Source: Neolentinus lepideus HHB14362 ss-1
Lineage: Eukaryota > Basidiomycota > Agaricomycetes > Gloeophyllales > Gloeophyllaceae
Assembly (NCBI GenBank): GCA_001632425.1
Contig: KV425613.1
Span: forward strand, 110,480-174,479
Reading direction: 5' to 3'
DNA length: 64,000 bases
This document shows positions 46,344-57,298 of this stretch, piece by piece; within the stretch, counting starts at the first letter, position 1; each line of letters begins with the position of its first letter. Under the pieces are notes generated by a model. That model searched no databases, was not told the origin of the DNA, and saw only the letters and a program-made list of their open reading frames with translations. The position numbers were made by a program, and so were the translations under genes.

Positions 46344-49300
46344 ATGAATTTCTGGCGCAATTCAGACCATGTTACGCTTCATGCGGTCGATTCGAGTATG
46401 GCATGGCCGGACGAGGCAAAGTCATTGACAGAACAACTGAAAGAGCCTCTACCTTCATGGATCTACAACGTGAGTACTGAAATGGTTTTGTAATCTGGTA
46501 TCTCAGAGTTCATTCGCCAAAACAGGGCCCCCATCCATTCGTGTCGGACCACTGTATGTCTCTTGCCGCGGAACTACAGGAGCAAAGACCTGCTCTCTTA
46601 ATTGATCCGGTCGACACTCCATTCAAAGGGTCATGTCTCGATGATACACTGCGCCAGTGTTTCGACATGGGCTTGCGTGCCACGGCTCTTTTGCGTTCAG
46701 TGATGCTGAGTGAGTGCGAGATGACGCAGGAGCCTATCCCGAAGATCTCCACCTTTGCGAATCTCGTCCGAGATTTGATGCTGCTCCAGACACCTAATCT
46801 TCTGCCTTTGTGAATCAACTCCTCCTCTGCGAAGAACCGGCCACTGACTGTTGTCTTAGCGAACAAGTCGAATATGTTCTTCCGAGACACCCAAAATTCG
46901 CTCATAATCCATTATTCAAGTTCACGCGCAAAACCGCTATAGCGCCTCTCATCCTTTGCCATAGGCCTTCCAAGTCATGTAACGGCTCCGCTCTCCATTT
47001 CCCATCAACTCCTCCTGACTCGACTGGCTCACTATCTCCACGTGACCTTTGTTCGGCTTCTGCAGATGATCCACGAGGTTTGCAGTGCTCGTCTTCACCC
47101 TCGCGTGATGTCTCGCTCTCTGCAGGCACCCCGGAATCCATTCTTCATCCTGCTGAGAAGTCCGTGCCGAGACGATGGGAAGCCTGGGAGCTTGCCGCCT
47201 TGGATCATGCGTGTACTGAACCCGAATCCGAACCCGAATCCGAAGAGTCTGATGATGATTCTAGCCCGGGAGAGCTAGAACCTTCACTGAATAAACACCT
47301 ACTGGCTTCGGCTTCTTCATCAGATAGGCCAGTCTTCCCTATTCTATGCATGGCGGCGCGAGAGGAAATCTTTGGCCTCATAGCAAGTAGCCTCTATCAA
47401 CGATATGCTTGGCGTATCAAAGATCCCGTTGTAGGACTCACATATCGCCACGGTTCTCCCATGATGCAGGTTGTTGTTGGCTGGCTGGATGATGCCGAGA
47501 TGTCCGATAGAGAGCTGGTACGTTGATTATCGATTCCTCGTTCTAAACTAAAGTCTTCCAATGTAGCCGCATGTAAACATCGCATTTGGCAATTCTGTGA
47601 ATTACCCCGTGTCGCTCGGCATTTTCAATTTATGTGATCCGATTGGTACCTTGAGACTAATTGCTTTCCTTTCGTCTCTGAGGAAGCACATGGAACACTT
47701 TTGCAGCTACACCTCGGATGCACTAGCGACTGATAGTGTGATACCGGTTATCTGGCGCTCCGACTTTGACCTGGAAGAGGAGAACGATAATGAATCTGGA
47801 GATCTTGACTCTGGAATAGCTAAATGGGCAGAAGAAGTAGCAGTCGGTATTTCAGACAGTCCTGGGTGAGTGAAATCTTGCCGTCACTTCCCTCTCTCAT
47901 TGTGGTTGTTGCTTAGTTCTGGTACTGTCATTCGACGAACGGCCATGACTGAGAACAGACCCAAGACGCGAAGCTCAACACGAAGCTCGACACAATCATC
48001 GTAGGTCTCTCGTCGATTGCTTGCTGACTTTGGCTTAATCTTGTTCAGTTCTGCGACGTCTCGCAGTGCCCAACAGTGCGTATATCAACTCCCTCAGCAT
48101 TCAAAGCCTTACATGCTTAAGCAAAGGGACACCAAGCGCCTCTTAACTGTATCTGAGGAGGGCGGCTTCACAGAGCCTACCCCAACTCGAAGCCACAAAG
48201 CAATCAGCTTGAAGAGTGGGCGAGTTTCGTGTTCTGCGTTCGTAGTATGATATAGCCTTGGCAATAACTTGCCACTGATATATCACATAGACTTGCAAGA
48301 GGTTCGGCACGGACCTGGGGCGAAGACAAGGAGGACCACCTGTTGCAATGGATGGCAGATAGGATGGCGATATTGGCAGCATTCTTCAACGAGCCTAACC
48401 ATGAAGCTCTCAAGCTTTATGAAAAATATACTGCCTTTCGCTGGCCTGAAGAATGGAAGACGCTTGTATGTGTACTCTTCCAGTCTTGCTAATGGAGGTA
48501 ACATTGTTCCTAGGAGGACATGCCGATTGTGGACCCTTTGGTAGAAAATCTGAAGGAGGAACTTTACCTCTCTTATCGGGCACGAGAGGAGCATGTCGCC
48601 GACGGTTCTGCGTCACCAGCCGACTTCATCCCTTCAAATTCTTCAATTTATACCATGGTGCAGTCCAGACTGTCCGTCATCTTGTATGCATGTCAAGGTG
48701 CTCGCTCTCGCCAAGAATCCAATGAAGATCACAACATATATGAAGCTGATACACGGAGGGCCTGGGATGTTCTCCTGGCTGGACTTTTCCAGTCTGAGGA
48801 CACATTTGCCCTGTGAGTCCATTTGCTTCCACCGTTCTGAGCATTATACTGACACTTGGATCCCCCACAAGGCCTGAATGTATGATAAACCTGCCGAAAA
48901 ACATCAACAAAGAACATGAGTATAGTGACACCTTCCACAGCACTTTCCATACTTATGTTAGCCGGCAAAATCGATCAAATGTCAACTGCTTGGATGCTGA
49001 GATAAGGTCCATGTCGAAGGAGCTCTACTACCACATCTTCAACTATACACAAAAGATGCCCAATTTCCTGAAGAAGTGGTTATCCGATGGACATAAATTC
49101 TCAACAGACTCTAAGGAGCGCGGCGATAAGGAGTCTTTAGATGGAAAGTGTGACCAAGTTTGCACTCTTCGACTGAGAGATTTCTATCCCCCAGGTGTCT
49201 CTGAGCTCCGGAAAGACCACCGGTTCGTCCTTCAGGCTGATCGAAGCACACAAACAGATTCCTCCCCTCCATTGTCGACTGCACAGCCTTCACAGCAACA

Positions 49301-50050
49301 GAAGCCCAAGTCCAGGACGCCAGACAATCACTCCAACCAGACCAACGTGAAGATGTCACCGGCGAATCTCTTTGGAGGTCCACGCAATGAGGCGCGCTTC
49401 GCACACTCCAAAGATCCCGACAGCGAGCTTTCTCAGAGCTTGCAACAGTTGAAGATATCGTCGAGCAATGCAGTTGGGACCGGGACTCGACATCCCAAGC
49501 AGGAAGGGACGCCAAAGGAGTTTAGGAGCCTCTACGCCCCCGTCCTCTTGACGGAGTATAAGAAAGCCAGTGAGGCAGATGCGCACGTCGGTATCAATCA
49601 GGCGCGGTTGTATACTGTCGCGGGGTCAAAGTTTCTTGCTCACTTGGGTGTCTACGACTTCCCCGTCTTTGGGCTTGTCACGGATGGTGCGCTAGGTGCC
49701 GTCTCCTGCACGTATACTTCACCACCAGAGGAAGAGAGTGCTCCGCCGACTAAAGCGCCATTGCCGGTATGACGATGCATCCGCGACTTCCGAATTGTAC
49801 TTACATGTTACTATAGGAAACCACGCTAGTCACGGAGGGAAATGCACGCGTCTTCGACATCAGCACCCCCCTGGGTGCATTCCATTTCAGCACGTTCCTC
49901 TGTATCCTGGTGAAGGAGCACGCCCCGGTCCTGGAGGAACGTCTTAACCGGGTACGTGAGGAGTTCCAGCGAAGATGCCATGAGAAAGATCCCAGTTTGC
50001 TATGGAGTATGACTTTGCAGCTGGCGCCGCCTGAAGATTTCGGTGTGTAG
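46344..50050 (+). CDS. Orphan paralog B, large protein with PD-(D/E)XK-like C-terminal core
   Basis: The clear paralog of the minus-strand gene at 23923-27574, with the same exon order. Start MNFWRNSDHVTLHAVDSSMA (exon 1, 46344-46469). Blocks: GPHPFVSDHCMSLAAELQEQ, LRQCFDMGLRATALLRSVML, EYVLPRHPKFAHNPLFKFTR, an acidic NPNP/SEP-rich linker, EEIFGLIASSLYQRYAWRIK, YPVSLGIFNLCDPIGTLRL, WMADRMAILAAFFNEPNHEA, YTAFRWPEEWKTL, MPIVDPLVENLKEELYL and GKCDQVCTLRLRDFYPPGVS. The core is SLYAPVLLTEYKKASEADAH, INQARLYTVAGSKFLAHLG and FGLVTDGALGAVSCTY. The final exon, NARVFDISTPLGAFHFSTF to LAPPEDFGV, ends at 50050. The E-x-K strand, a following Gln-bearing helix and a hydrophobic strand recall PD-(D/E)XK folds, but the upstream Asp is not assigned. 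No function is proposed beyond that. Confidence 0.72.
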
Positions 50051-50070
50051 TCGGTTGGTACTGTAGAGTA

Positions 50071-50242
50071 TGTTCCTCGAATGTTCCCTTACTATCTCCA
50101 TGCTTTCTTCATTGTAGATCCTAGTTATCGTGTTTATTGATACCATAAAGTGTGTTCTTCGTATGTCCCCTTGCTATTTTCCCACTATGTACATTGTGGA
50201 TCCTAGTGATCATGTTCGTCAGTCGGGATGGTGCACAATAAG
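50071..50242 (+). repeat. Dispersed repeat with internal ~80-bp tandem duplication, copy 1
   Basis: Starts about 20 bp after the orphan paralog B stop codon. Two diverged ~80-bp units each contain a TTCCCTTACTAT-like stretch, then TTCATTGTAGATCCTAG and TATCGTGTT. The right end reads GTCAGTCGGGATGGTGCAC. The same sequence is found inverted at the window end (63826-64000). Confidence 0.8.
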
Positions 50243-51950
50243 CTGGCAAACGTGATACGTGATACAACAGCGTCGCAATGGGAACACTGGCAGTCCATGA
50301 CACAAACATCCACACTCAAGGCTATACCTGACAATTTCTGAGCAAGTGATAGAGGCATAAGTATATGCCACAGACCTTGTCCAATGATGCATGAATCCAA
50401 GGGGTTTCTCCAGCATGCGAACAATTAGATCAACGACATGGATTCACTGGTTGACGCACCGCCGAAAGCACGTCACCACCTTTACCTGGGCAACAATCTG
50501 CACGAACCTCGAAGCCCGTCTCGTGATAACTTATAAGCATGGCGAGAGATTTAATATCATTGCATTTATCAATTCCCGACTGTGGGTCGTGCGGGCATCT
50601 AGTGACTTCTAAGATATATAGTTAATCACGTCGTATTGACAGCTCCCACCAGGACGACTAGACAAAGCGCGATGACGACCTCGTCGCCGCCCTTACCTAG
50701 GCAACAATCTGCCGAACATCGAAGCCTGTCTTATGATAAGCATTGAAAGAGATTTGATGTCATTGGCACTCACGCAATGGCAATATTATATTAAATCTTT
50801 CCTTACATTACCGCGCACCCACCGTGACGGGTCTAGGTGTCCACGGTGTTTGTCGCGGGTCTCACTTTTCGACATCTTCGACCTGTATATGCAGAGGCAC
50901 AGGACACAAGTCGTGCTTAGATGTTGCAACAGCAGAGACTGATGCTTACTGCGGCTATCGGCCCTATTTTTCCCCCGAATCCAGCTCTCGTACATCAATT
51001 TTCTAATGTCCTGGGGATTCAGCACTAGCCTTCCAGGACCCGCGATCTTCACAGCGGGGTTTGTAACCGGACGCAGGGTACGCGGGTGAGAGTACGGTGT
51101 TGTTCGGGATACCCGCGGTGTCAGCCGTCTCCATCCCTAATTGCGAGAGATTTGCTATCATCGTCTTTGTCAATTCCCGATCGCGGTTCGTGCGGGAATC
51201 GAGTGACTTCTTAAGTTCTAATATATATAGCTAATCATGTCATATTGGTACAATGACTAGACACTCACTGCTAGCGCCTCTCGTAGGCCGCTTGATCGCG
51301 AAGTGAGATACGCGCCCTTTGATCAGTCATTGAAGCTTGAAAGCTTGAAGATCCAGTTTCGCGACACGCAGTTGGTCACTTGGCCGGTGTCTGATATGCA
51401 AGAAGTCAACACGTTCTCATCCCTGGTAGAGCCTATCTCCCCTCTTCGCATTGTCCATGCCACGGGTCAATATCCCCCGCTTCTGATGCACTGGCTGAGC
51501 GGATACCGCGTAGTTCATAAAAGTTCCTTTCAGGAAGAAATTCGCGATATGAGTTTATTAGGCATCAGTACGCATGCACATCCCCTTGGCAACTTCATAC
51601 CGCAGCACACCATTCTGCCCAACTCGCTACAGTGTTGCGGGTTGATTTGACACAGTATTCACACATATCACTTCATTTCTTTGCACACTATGGGGCTCCA
51701 GTCGGAGATATCGCGCTAACAGTGTTGCACAATAGTAAGTGAGAATTCAATGCAGAAGACCACGTACGCGCACGCTGTGTGAGGCAAAGACAAGATAGGG
51801 TGATGCGCATATTCCATATAATCATGATAGCGTAGAGTAACGAGAATACATAGCGTCATACGGACGTGCTCGCAGTCATAGCACGGCTCCCAACCTACTA
51901 CCCAACCAGGGCCTTTTGGTTGCCCATACAACCCAGCGACACGTACCGGA
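50243..51950. other. Repeat-rich intergenic region
   Basis: No supported gene. It contains at least three diverged partial copies of a 100-190-bp unit (50471-50665, 50679-50770, 51138-51266) and an eL20 3' flank at the right. Short ORFs here look like chance. Confidence 0.5.
50471..51266. repeat. Three diverged partial copies of one repeat unit
   Basis: Copies 1 and 2 share ACCT-GGCAACAATCTGC, CGAAGCC and GAGAGATTT-AT-TCATTG. Copies 1 and 3 share GCGAGAGATTT, TCAATTCCCGA, GTCGTGCGGG-ATC-AGTGACTTCT and ATATATAG-TAATCA. Copies 1 and 3 also end near similar GACGACTAGACAAA / ATGACTAGACACT. The copies are in the same orientation. Confidence 0.7.
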
Positions 51951-52641
51951 TTAGAAGGTGGTGGGTCTGTGTGCAACAAAGGTCGACTTGGCCTTGAAGA
52001 CACGGTGGGGAAGAGGGAACTTGAGTTTGGGCTCGAGCAGCTGCTTGATGTATGGCCGACGCACGTCGGCGGTCTTCTCAATCTCGACCACGCGAAGGAT
52101 CTGGGGTGTGGTAAGTACATACGGAGGGGAACTGACATGGAGTACGCACGTGGATGGACCGGAAGCGAGCACGGTGGCGGGCAGCCATATCCTGGTAGAG
52201 CGCCTTGACAGCGTCTGCGCGGGTGAGTTCGCGGAACTCCTTGTACATGTTGTGTGTGCCTGAGCGCGAATCGTAGCGCAACCAGATACCGAAATTCTTG
52301 ATCTTGAGAGGCTTCTTCTCATGGATCTAGAAAGCGCACGAGAAGTCGCGCGACGACGGTTAGCTCCCGTCCGCCTGCCTCTTGGATGGCTACATGGGAT
52401 ACACACAACGTTCACGCCAATGATTTCACCATTGGCCTTCTTGACCTTCTTAAGTTGCCTGTGGAAATGTCAGACTATGGTTATGTATGAGAATATGGCG
52501 CACGCACCTCAGGAAATACCAGAAACGCGACTTGGCGACAACTTCGTTAGGCGCGAAGATGCGCATGCGGTAGATTTTGGGAGTCGGCTCGGACTCGGTA
52601 GGGAGGTGGCGGCCCACGACCTGGTATTCTTGAAGAGGCAT
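51951..52641 (-). CDS. RPL20: 60S ribosomal protein eL20 (L18a/RPL20)
   Basis: A structural protein of the large ribosomal subunit. Exons encode [96 protein letters not shown] and [20 protein letters not shown], ending [20 protein letters not shown] plus TF. First exon 52641-52508. An AG acceptor directly precedes this ATG, so a short non-coding or few-codon exon may lie upstream; family starts of this length are otherwise normal. Divergent from CSN5 with about 310 bp between the starts. Confidence 0.95.
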
Positions 52642-52951
52642 CTGGGCAAGTAAAGGAGTCAGCTACATCTGAACTGCGGCTCACGAATCCATCCCAATCA
52701 GCAGCATTCCCCTCTCGAGATGACGTCCAGCAAACTCGTAGAGGTGTAGAAAGCCAATTTTAGCGGGAATGGCACTCACGACGACGAAGATGCAAGCTTG
52801 AGGACGCCGACGACGATGAGCAGGGAAGGTGGTTAATCCCCGTTGAGTTCTCTTGCGGCATCTTCCGCCGGCAACTAGATAGGTACCGAAGTTGCCGGTA
52901 AGAAAGCCGGGTGTTGTACGCGCTGCCACTCTACTAGCCTTGTCCTCTACG
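52642..52951. promoter_or_regulatory. Bidirectional promoter, eL20 / CSN5
   Basis: 310 bp between divergent start codons of two housekeeping genes. ORFs inside it on either strand have no support. No specific box is claimed. Confidence 0.6.
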
Positions 52952-54419
52952 ATGGCCAACACGGCGCTGAAGACGTTCTCTTTGACAAACGACATTATTG
53001 AGGTGTCACCAGAGGATGAGATCTACCGCTACAATAAGGATTCTCAGAAGAAGCTAGACAAAGAGGCTCCCTGGAGTAAAGAGTAAAGCTCTTCAACCGC
53101 GACACACGTGCAATACTCATCTCAATTTGCAGCCCGAAGTATTTCAAGAAATGCAGGATATCAGCTGTGGCATTGATTAAAATGGTGTGCCCAGCGCTGT
53201 ATTGCTTGTGATAGTGCTGATCGAACTGGACAATCAAGGTCATCCATGCGCGATCGGGCGTGCCATACGAGATCATGGGCCTGATGCAGGGGAAGGTCGT
53301 CGGAGATGCGATGGTAGTCATGGACTCCTTTGCACTGCCTGTACAAGGCACTGAGACCAGGGTCAATGCTGCTAACGAGGCGAACGAATATATGGTGCAA
53401 TATATTCAGGGAAGTGAGAAGGTGGGTGCTATTTCTTTGTGACATTGGATAACATTCATTCGATATGTCAGGTCTCGCGGCTGGAAAACGCTGTGGGGTG
53501 GTACCACTCGCACCCCGGGTATGGTTGCTGGCTATCCGGCATCGACGTGTCCACACAGATGAACAATCAGAAATACACCGACCCCTTCGTTGCCGTTGTC
53601 GTACGCCACACCTCCTGTTCCCTCCCGTTCCTCCCCCTTATTGCCTGAATTGCTTAGATTGACCCCAATCGTACTATCTCCGCCGGCAAGGTCGACATCG
53701 GTGCCTTCCGCACCTACCCAGAGAATTACAAACCTGAAGGGGGCTCGTCATCCGAGTATCAGTCCATCCCGCTCAGCAAGATCGAGGATTTTGGTGTCCA
53801 CGCCGATCAATACTATCCGCTGGAGGTGGAGATTTTCAAGTCCAGTCTGGATACTGAACTGCTTGGGCTGCTATGGAATAAGTATTGGGTCAACACGCTC
53901 AGTCAGAGCCCGCTTATCTCGGTGCGTGCGCAATACCCGGACCGTAATGTATGCGTTCGCCACTTCTGATATCTCATGTGGTATTTGCATTCGCAGAATC
54001 GGGAGTACGCGGTGTCGCAGCTGAACGACCTCCAGCTGAAGCTGGCCAAGGCCCAGTCAACAGTGGCCAGCACCCGACCGGTCTTGCCGATTCTCAAGGA
54101 GGACGCTGATGCGACATCGAAGGTACTTGTATCTTTGTCTGACCTATCCTTGTCGCCTGATACATCTACCAGAAGGATGCGAAGAAGAAGGAAGACAGTC
54201 AACTCACGAAGAGCGTACGCGACAGGTGCGTCCTGTTTTCTCACCTGCTATTGTTCATGACCTTTGTCGCACAGCACGAAGATCGCTATCGAGGCGCAGC
54301 ACGGGCTTATCTCGCAAGTTCTCAAGGACGTTATATTCTCAATACGACCGGGAGCCGATCCCACTGCGTCGCTCTCGCGGGTGGATGAAGTCATAGAGAC
54401 GACTACGGCACTTTCGTAA
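52952..54419 (+). CDS. CSN5: COP9 signalosome subunit 5 (CSN5/JAB1), JAMM deneddylase
   Basis: The catalytic subunit that removes NEDD8 from cullins. Start [20 protein letters not shown] (ATG at 52952). Exon 2 opens at 53133 after a GTAAAG donor and gives [17 protein letters not shown]. The MPN domain includes [18 protein letters not shown], a conserved Glu in [15 protein letters not shown], and the zinc-binding JAMM motif [14 protein letters not shown] (H-x-H-x7-S-x2-D) in full. Later exons give [68 protein letters not shown] and [20 protein letters not shown]. About seven introns, all of 45-70 bp. All catalytic residues are present. Confidence 0.95.
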
Positions 54420-54537
54420 TTACGCGGTGCTTTCGGAGATAGAGTAGGTGCAGAGTAGATGTTGTACGAATAATTGTAGCAGTAAAACCTAAACGAGGTA
54501 AAACCCACCAGTACATCTGAGTCCATCGGGTATCCGC

Positions 54538-54647
54538 GGCCTGGTGGTCTAGTAGTATGATTCCTTCTTAGGGTAGTCACGTGATGCTTTTGAGTGGTCA
54601 CGTGGTCGACATGGAGGAGGCCCCGGGTTCAATTCCCGGCCAGGCCC
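54538..54647 (+). tRNA. tRNA-Pro (anticodon AGG) with intron
   Basis: The 5' acceptor strand GGCCTGG (54538-54544) pairs with CCAGGCC (54640-54646). The A box reads TGGTCTAGTAGTATGA and the B box GGTTCAATTCC with T-stem pairing around it. The anticodon stem CCTTC pairs with GGAGG (one T-G wobble) across loop TTAGGG...T. An insert of about 34 bp after the base 3' of the anticodon is the expected position of a tRNA intron. The intron contains two GTCACGTG motifs. A T5 run at about 54650 fits Pol III termination. Confidence 0.85.
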
Positions 54648-55460
54648 TGTTTTTATTAGAATAGCCAAGATACCATCAAATAAATGTTTAAGTCTCTGTT
54701 CTTTATTGCCCCATATTGTTGACAAAGGCTGACGGAATCACGAGGAAGTGCGCATGTGACTACCCACGTGATATTATTCAGCGCATGTGGCTGATCACGT
54801 GATATCATTGTGTGCTCCGTCGGAAGCCCACACTCCAATTTGTGGCTAACTTGTCTTAACCTCTAGTATGCCGATAGTGCACTCGATTTTAAAGCGCAAT
54901 GCAACTGATATCTGACCCTATCATCAATGACTCCTCTGCGCAAGTTCCTCCTAAACGGTAACGATGGTAGGTCTGTACAATCAAACACGATCAGGGTGTT
55001 TGCACTCAGCAAACCCCCAACTTTTCTTGACATGCCGATGGATACCTTGACTGAAGTGCATTTCGTACCACTCACCACCACAAATCAATATATCTGATTG
55101 GCCCGCTGCAGATATGTTCTTCGCTGCACGTGCTAGATGCCAGTGTTCTACACCCTCTCAGGACCAACAAGGCTTTTAAAGCCACTTTTATGAAGCCTAC
55201 ATCTGCCTTCCTTTGTTGAGAGTCCATCACTTATGTACGTGCACAATTGGAGTGATGCACTGTCATTCCGATCAGTGCACGGAGGCGTGATGCACCCGTC
55301 TTATGTTTGAACACCGCTGCACGGTGTGTAAGTCAGTGCAATATTTTCTTTCTTCAACATCTAAATCATGACACTAGTCTTGAAGTTCAGCAACGCCCCA
55401 ACCTACGGCCTTCTCTTGGTAAGGCCACGGTCAAAGCGCGCGAAAACCATCGGGGTCCAC
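54648..55460. other. Intergenic between the tRNA and the lyase fragment
   Basis: About 810 bp with CACGTGATAT-like motifs repeated near 54764 and 54795 (also present in the tRNA intron). No gene is recognised. Confidence 0.4.
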
Positions 55461-56010
55461 GATCGGCGTTGACCTTGCCGCCCGCGCTCACATCATCGTA
55501 CACGCTCAGATCGCGCGCGACGGACCACTTCGGCCCGCAGATGCTCTCCGCTGTCTGGTCGAGCTTCGCGGCCATGTCGAGGTACTGCACCTGCGGCTCC
55601 TTTCCGCTCGCGCCGTCGAGCACGACGAGTGGGTTGATCTCGAGATACGCAAAGTGCAGGTCGACGTAGACGGAGCAGAGGCGTACGATGAAGTCGACGG
55701 GAGTGGCCTTTTTGGCGGCGAGGACGTGTGGGAGGAGTGCTGCCTCGACCTGGGCGCGGGAGGGGAATGGCTTGAGGATGGGGATGGAGAGGCGCAGGGC
55801 CTTGGCGTCGAAGTCGCCGATGTCCGCGTGAGGAGGATGGGAGGATGGTGTCCTCGTCACGGGAGGTGACGCGGATGTAGACCTCGGTGTTGGAGAAGTG
55901 GGGGAGAAAGGGCTCAACAATAAGTGTTGAGAGTGCCGACGGTGTGCTCGACCTAATAGCAAGGGGGGAAAGGGGTAATCAGCATCCCGATAGAAGCAGA
56001 TTATTCTGAA
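55461..56010 (-). pseudogene. Truncated duplicate of the ATP-citrate lyase gene
   Basis: About 550 bp match 60118-60665 of the intact gene in the same orientation. Shared protein segments: [68 protein letters not shown] and [15 protein letters not shown]. The copy is broken by frameshifts or stops just after VEHTVGTL and has no preceding or following exons. The matching region includes intron sequence upstream of the exon (ATTATTCTGAAA), so it arose by DNA duplication, not from mRNA. It cannot make a functional lyase. Confidence 0.85.
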
Positions 56011-56211
56011 AGCGGAAGAATATGACCATGAGATGAAGCAGCCGCTCTTTTTGAGCTCGAAGTCTTCCTAGCTCAAAAACTCAAAAATTGTAGCCAACAC
56101 CTGATAGTGGTGATGCATTCAATATACTTGAGAACCCTGTTGCAAGAGGTAAAGAACATGTACATAACAAGAAAGAATCTGCTTTCGCTCTCCACCTCCG
56201 ACGCATCCCTG

Positions 56212-56877
56212 TTAAATATGAACGACACAGAAGAACGTCTGCGTAGCAATTAGAAAACGTGTATGTATTCAAAAAAGGTTGCTTACTTTGATGTGGAAGA
56301 TGGGTGCACTCAGTGGTAATGGCCTGGACAATGCGACGCAATTCAGCCTCTCCTTCAGCCGTAAGGATATCATAGTTCCAGCGGCCAACCGGTGCGGTGT
56401 CAATCACGTACTGCGGGGAGGCCGGAATAGACTCTGGCGAGATCAATCCTGCTTTTGTGATTAAGTAGAAGCAGAGCTTGGTCCCGAAAGCGCTGACGCC
56501 GTGCAAAACGGGTAGAGGACAAGCATCTATAATAAATAAATTGGATATACTAAAAGAGAGGGAGCAAGGCGTTACCAACAAGGTCACCCATGCGTCCACG
56601 CATCGGCAGCCACCGAAAAATCCTTCTCCCGTTTGAGCTCCAGCACAAAGACCGGCCGGTTTTCCAAGAAAATTTCAAAAGTCATGAGGTAGTCCGCACC
56701 CTTGTCAGTTTCTTGGAAGTTGGGGATGACCGTGAAGTCAGTGTCAACTGGGAACAGCGTGTTCAAGAGCTTGTTGTAAGGTGCATGCCATACGTTCACG
56801 AGGGCATCGTTTTCCGCTGCTTGAGCGATGTCGAACTGTAGCTGCACTTTCACTGGCCACATCGTGGTTAGAAGCAA
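56212..56877 (-). pseudogene. Basidiomycete PD-(D/E)XK-like protein, probably frameshifted
   Basis: The N-terminal exon has YNKLLNTLFPVDTDFTVIPN, then DYLMTFEIFLENRPVFVLEL and KREKDFSVAADA, giving the Asp and E-x-K of a PD-(D/E)XK core. The C-terminal exon has DACPLPVLHGVSAFGTKLCF, TAPVGRWNYDILTAEGEAEL and RRIVQAITTECTH, ending TFFCVVHI after a last small intron. Between them, the expected MRGRMGDLVD segment is present in another frame than SVAADA (about 56595-56620), so a small indel has broken the frame. A 38-bp intron could bypass it but would lose this segment. Single-copy proteins of this shape are common in mushroom genomes; function is unknown. Confidence 0.65.
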
Positions 56878-57298
56878 AGTGCGTTTGCTAAGTCATCCGA
56901 ACCGTTATCAAGCTCCTGAATTATTGTTCGTATTGTTCAGCTGGCTGCAAAACGATAGATGCATCACGTGACGGCCATACAAGCCAGAGCCACAACTATC
57001 ATACATGGCTTCCAGGCCACAAAAATTAAATCAATCTTTATCTGTCAAAGCTATCACCCGGAGGATGAAGGGAATTGCCGGTCAATTCAAGGATCGCCGA
57101 AAGCTGGCTAATTCCTAGGTGGCACCGTCACACGAAAGAGATAAATATGCATGGCTTTCATTACTTCTTCTAACTACCGATAGCGAGAACATGATTACAG
57201 AGAGCAACGTAGATACGAGCGTTCGTGACGAGAGCATTGACGAGAAAATCCAAAATAAAAGCAACTCTAAATAGCGCAATGGTAATGCAGACAGTCGT
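56878..57298. other. Intergenic between the PD-(D/E)XK-like gene and ATP-citrate lyase
   Basis: About 420 bp. 3' flank of the lyase gene and presumed promoter of the nuclease-like gene. No other signal is seen. Confidence 0.4.

Noticed and set aside
52681..52995. A 104-codon minus-strand ORF between eL20 and CSN5
   Set aside because: It overlaps the CSN5 start on the opposite strand and the shared promoter, and has no recognisable features.
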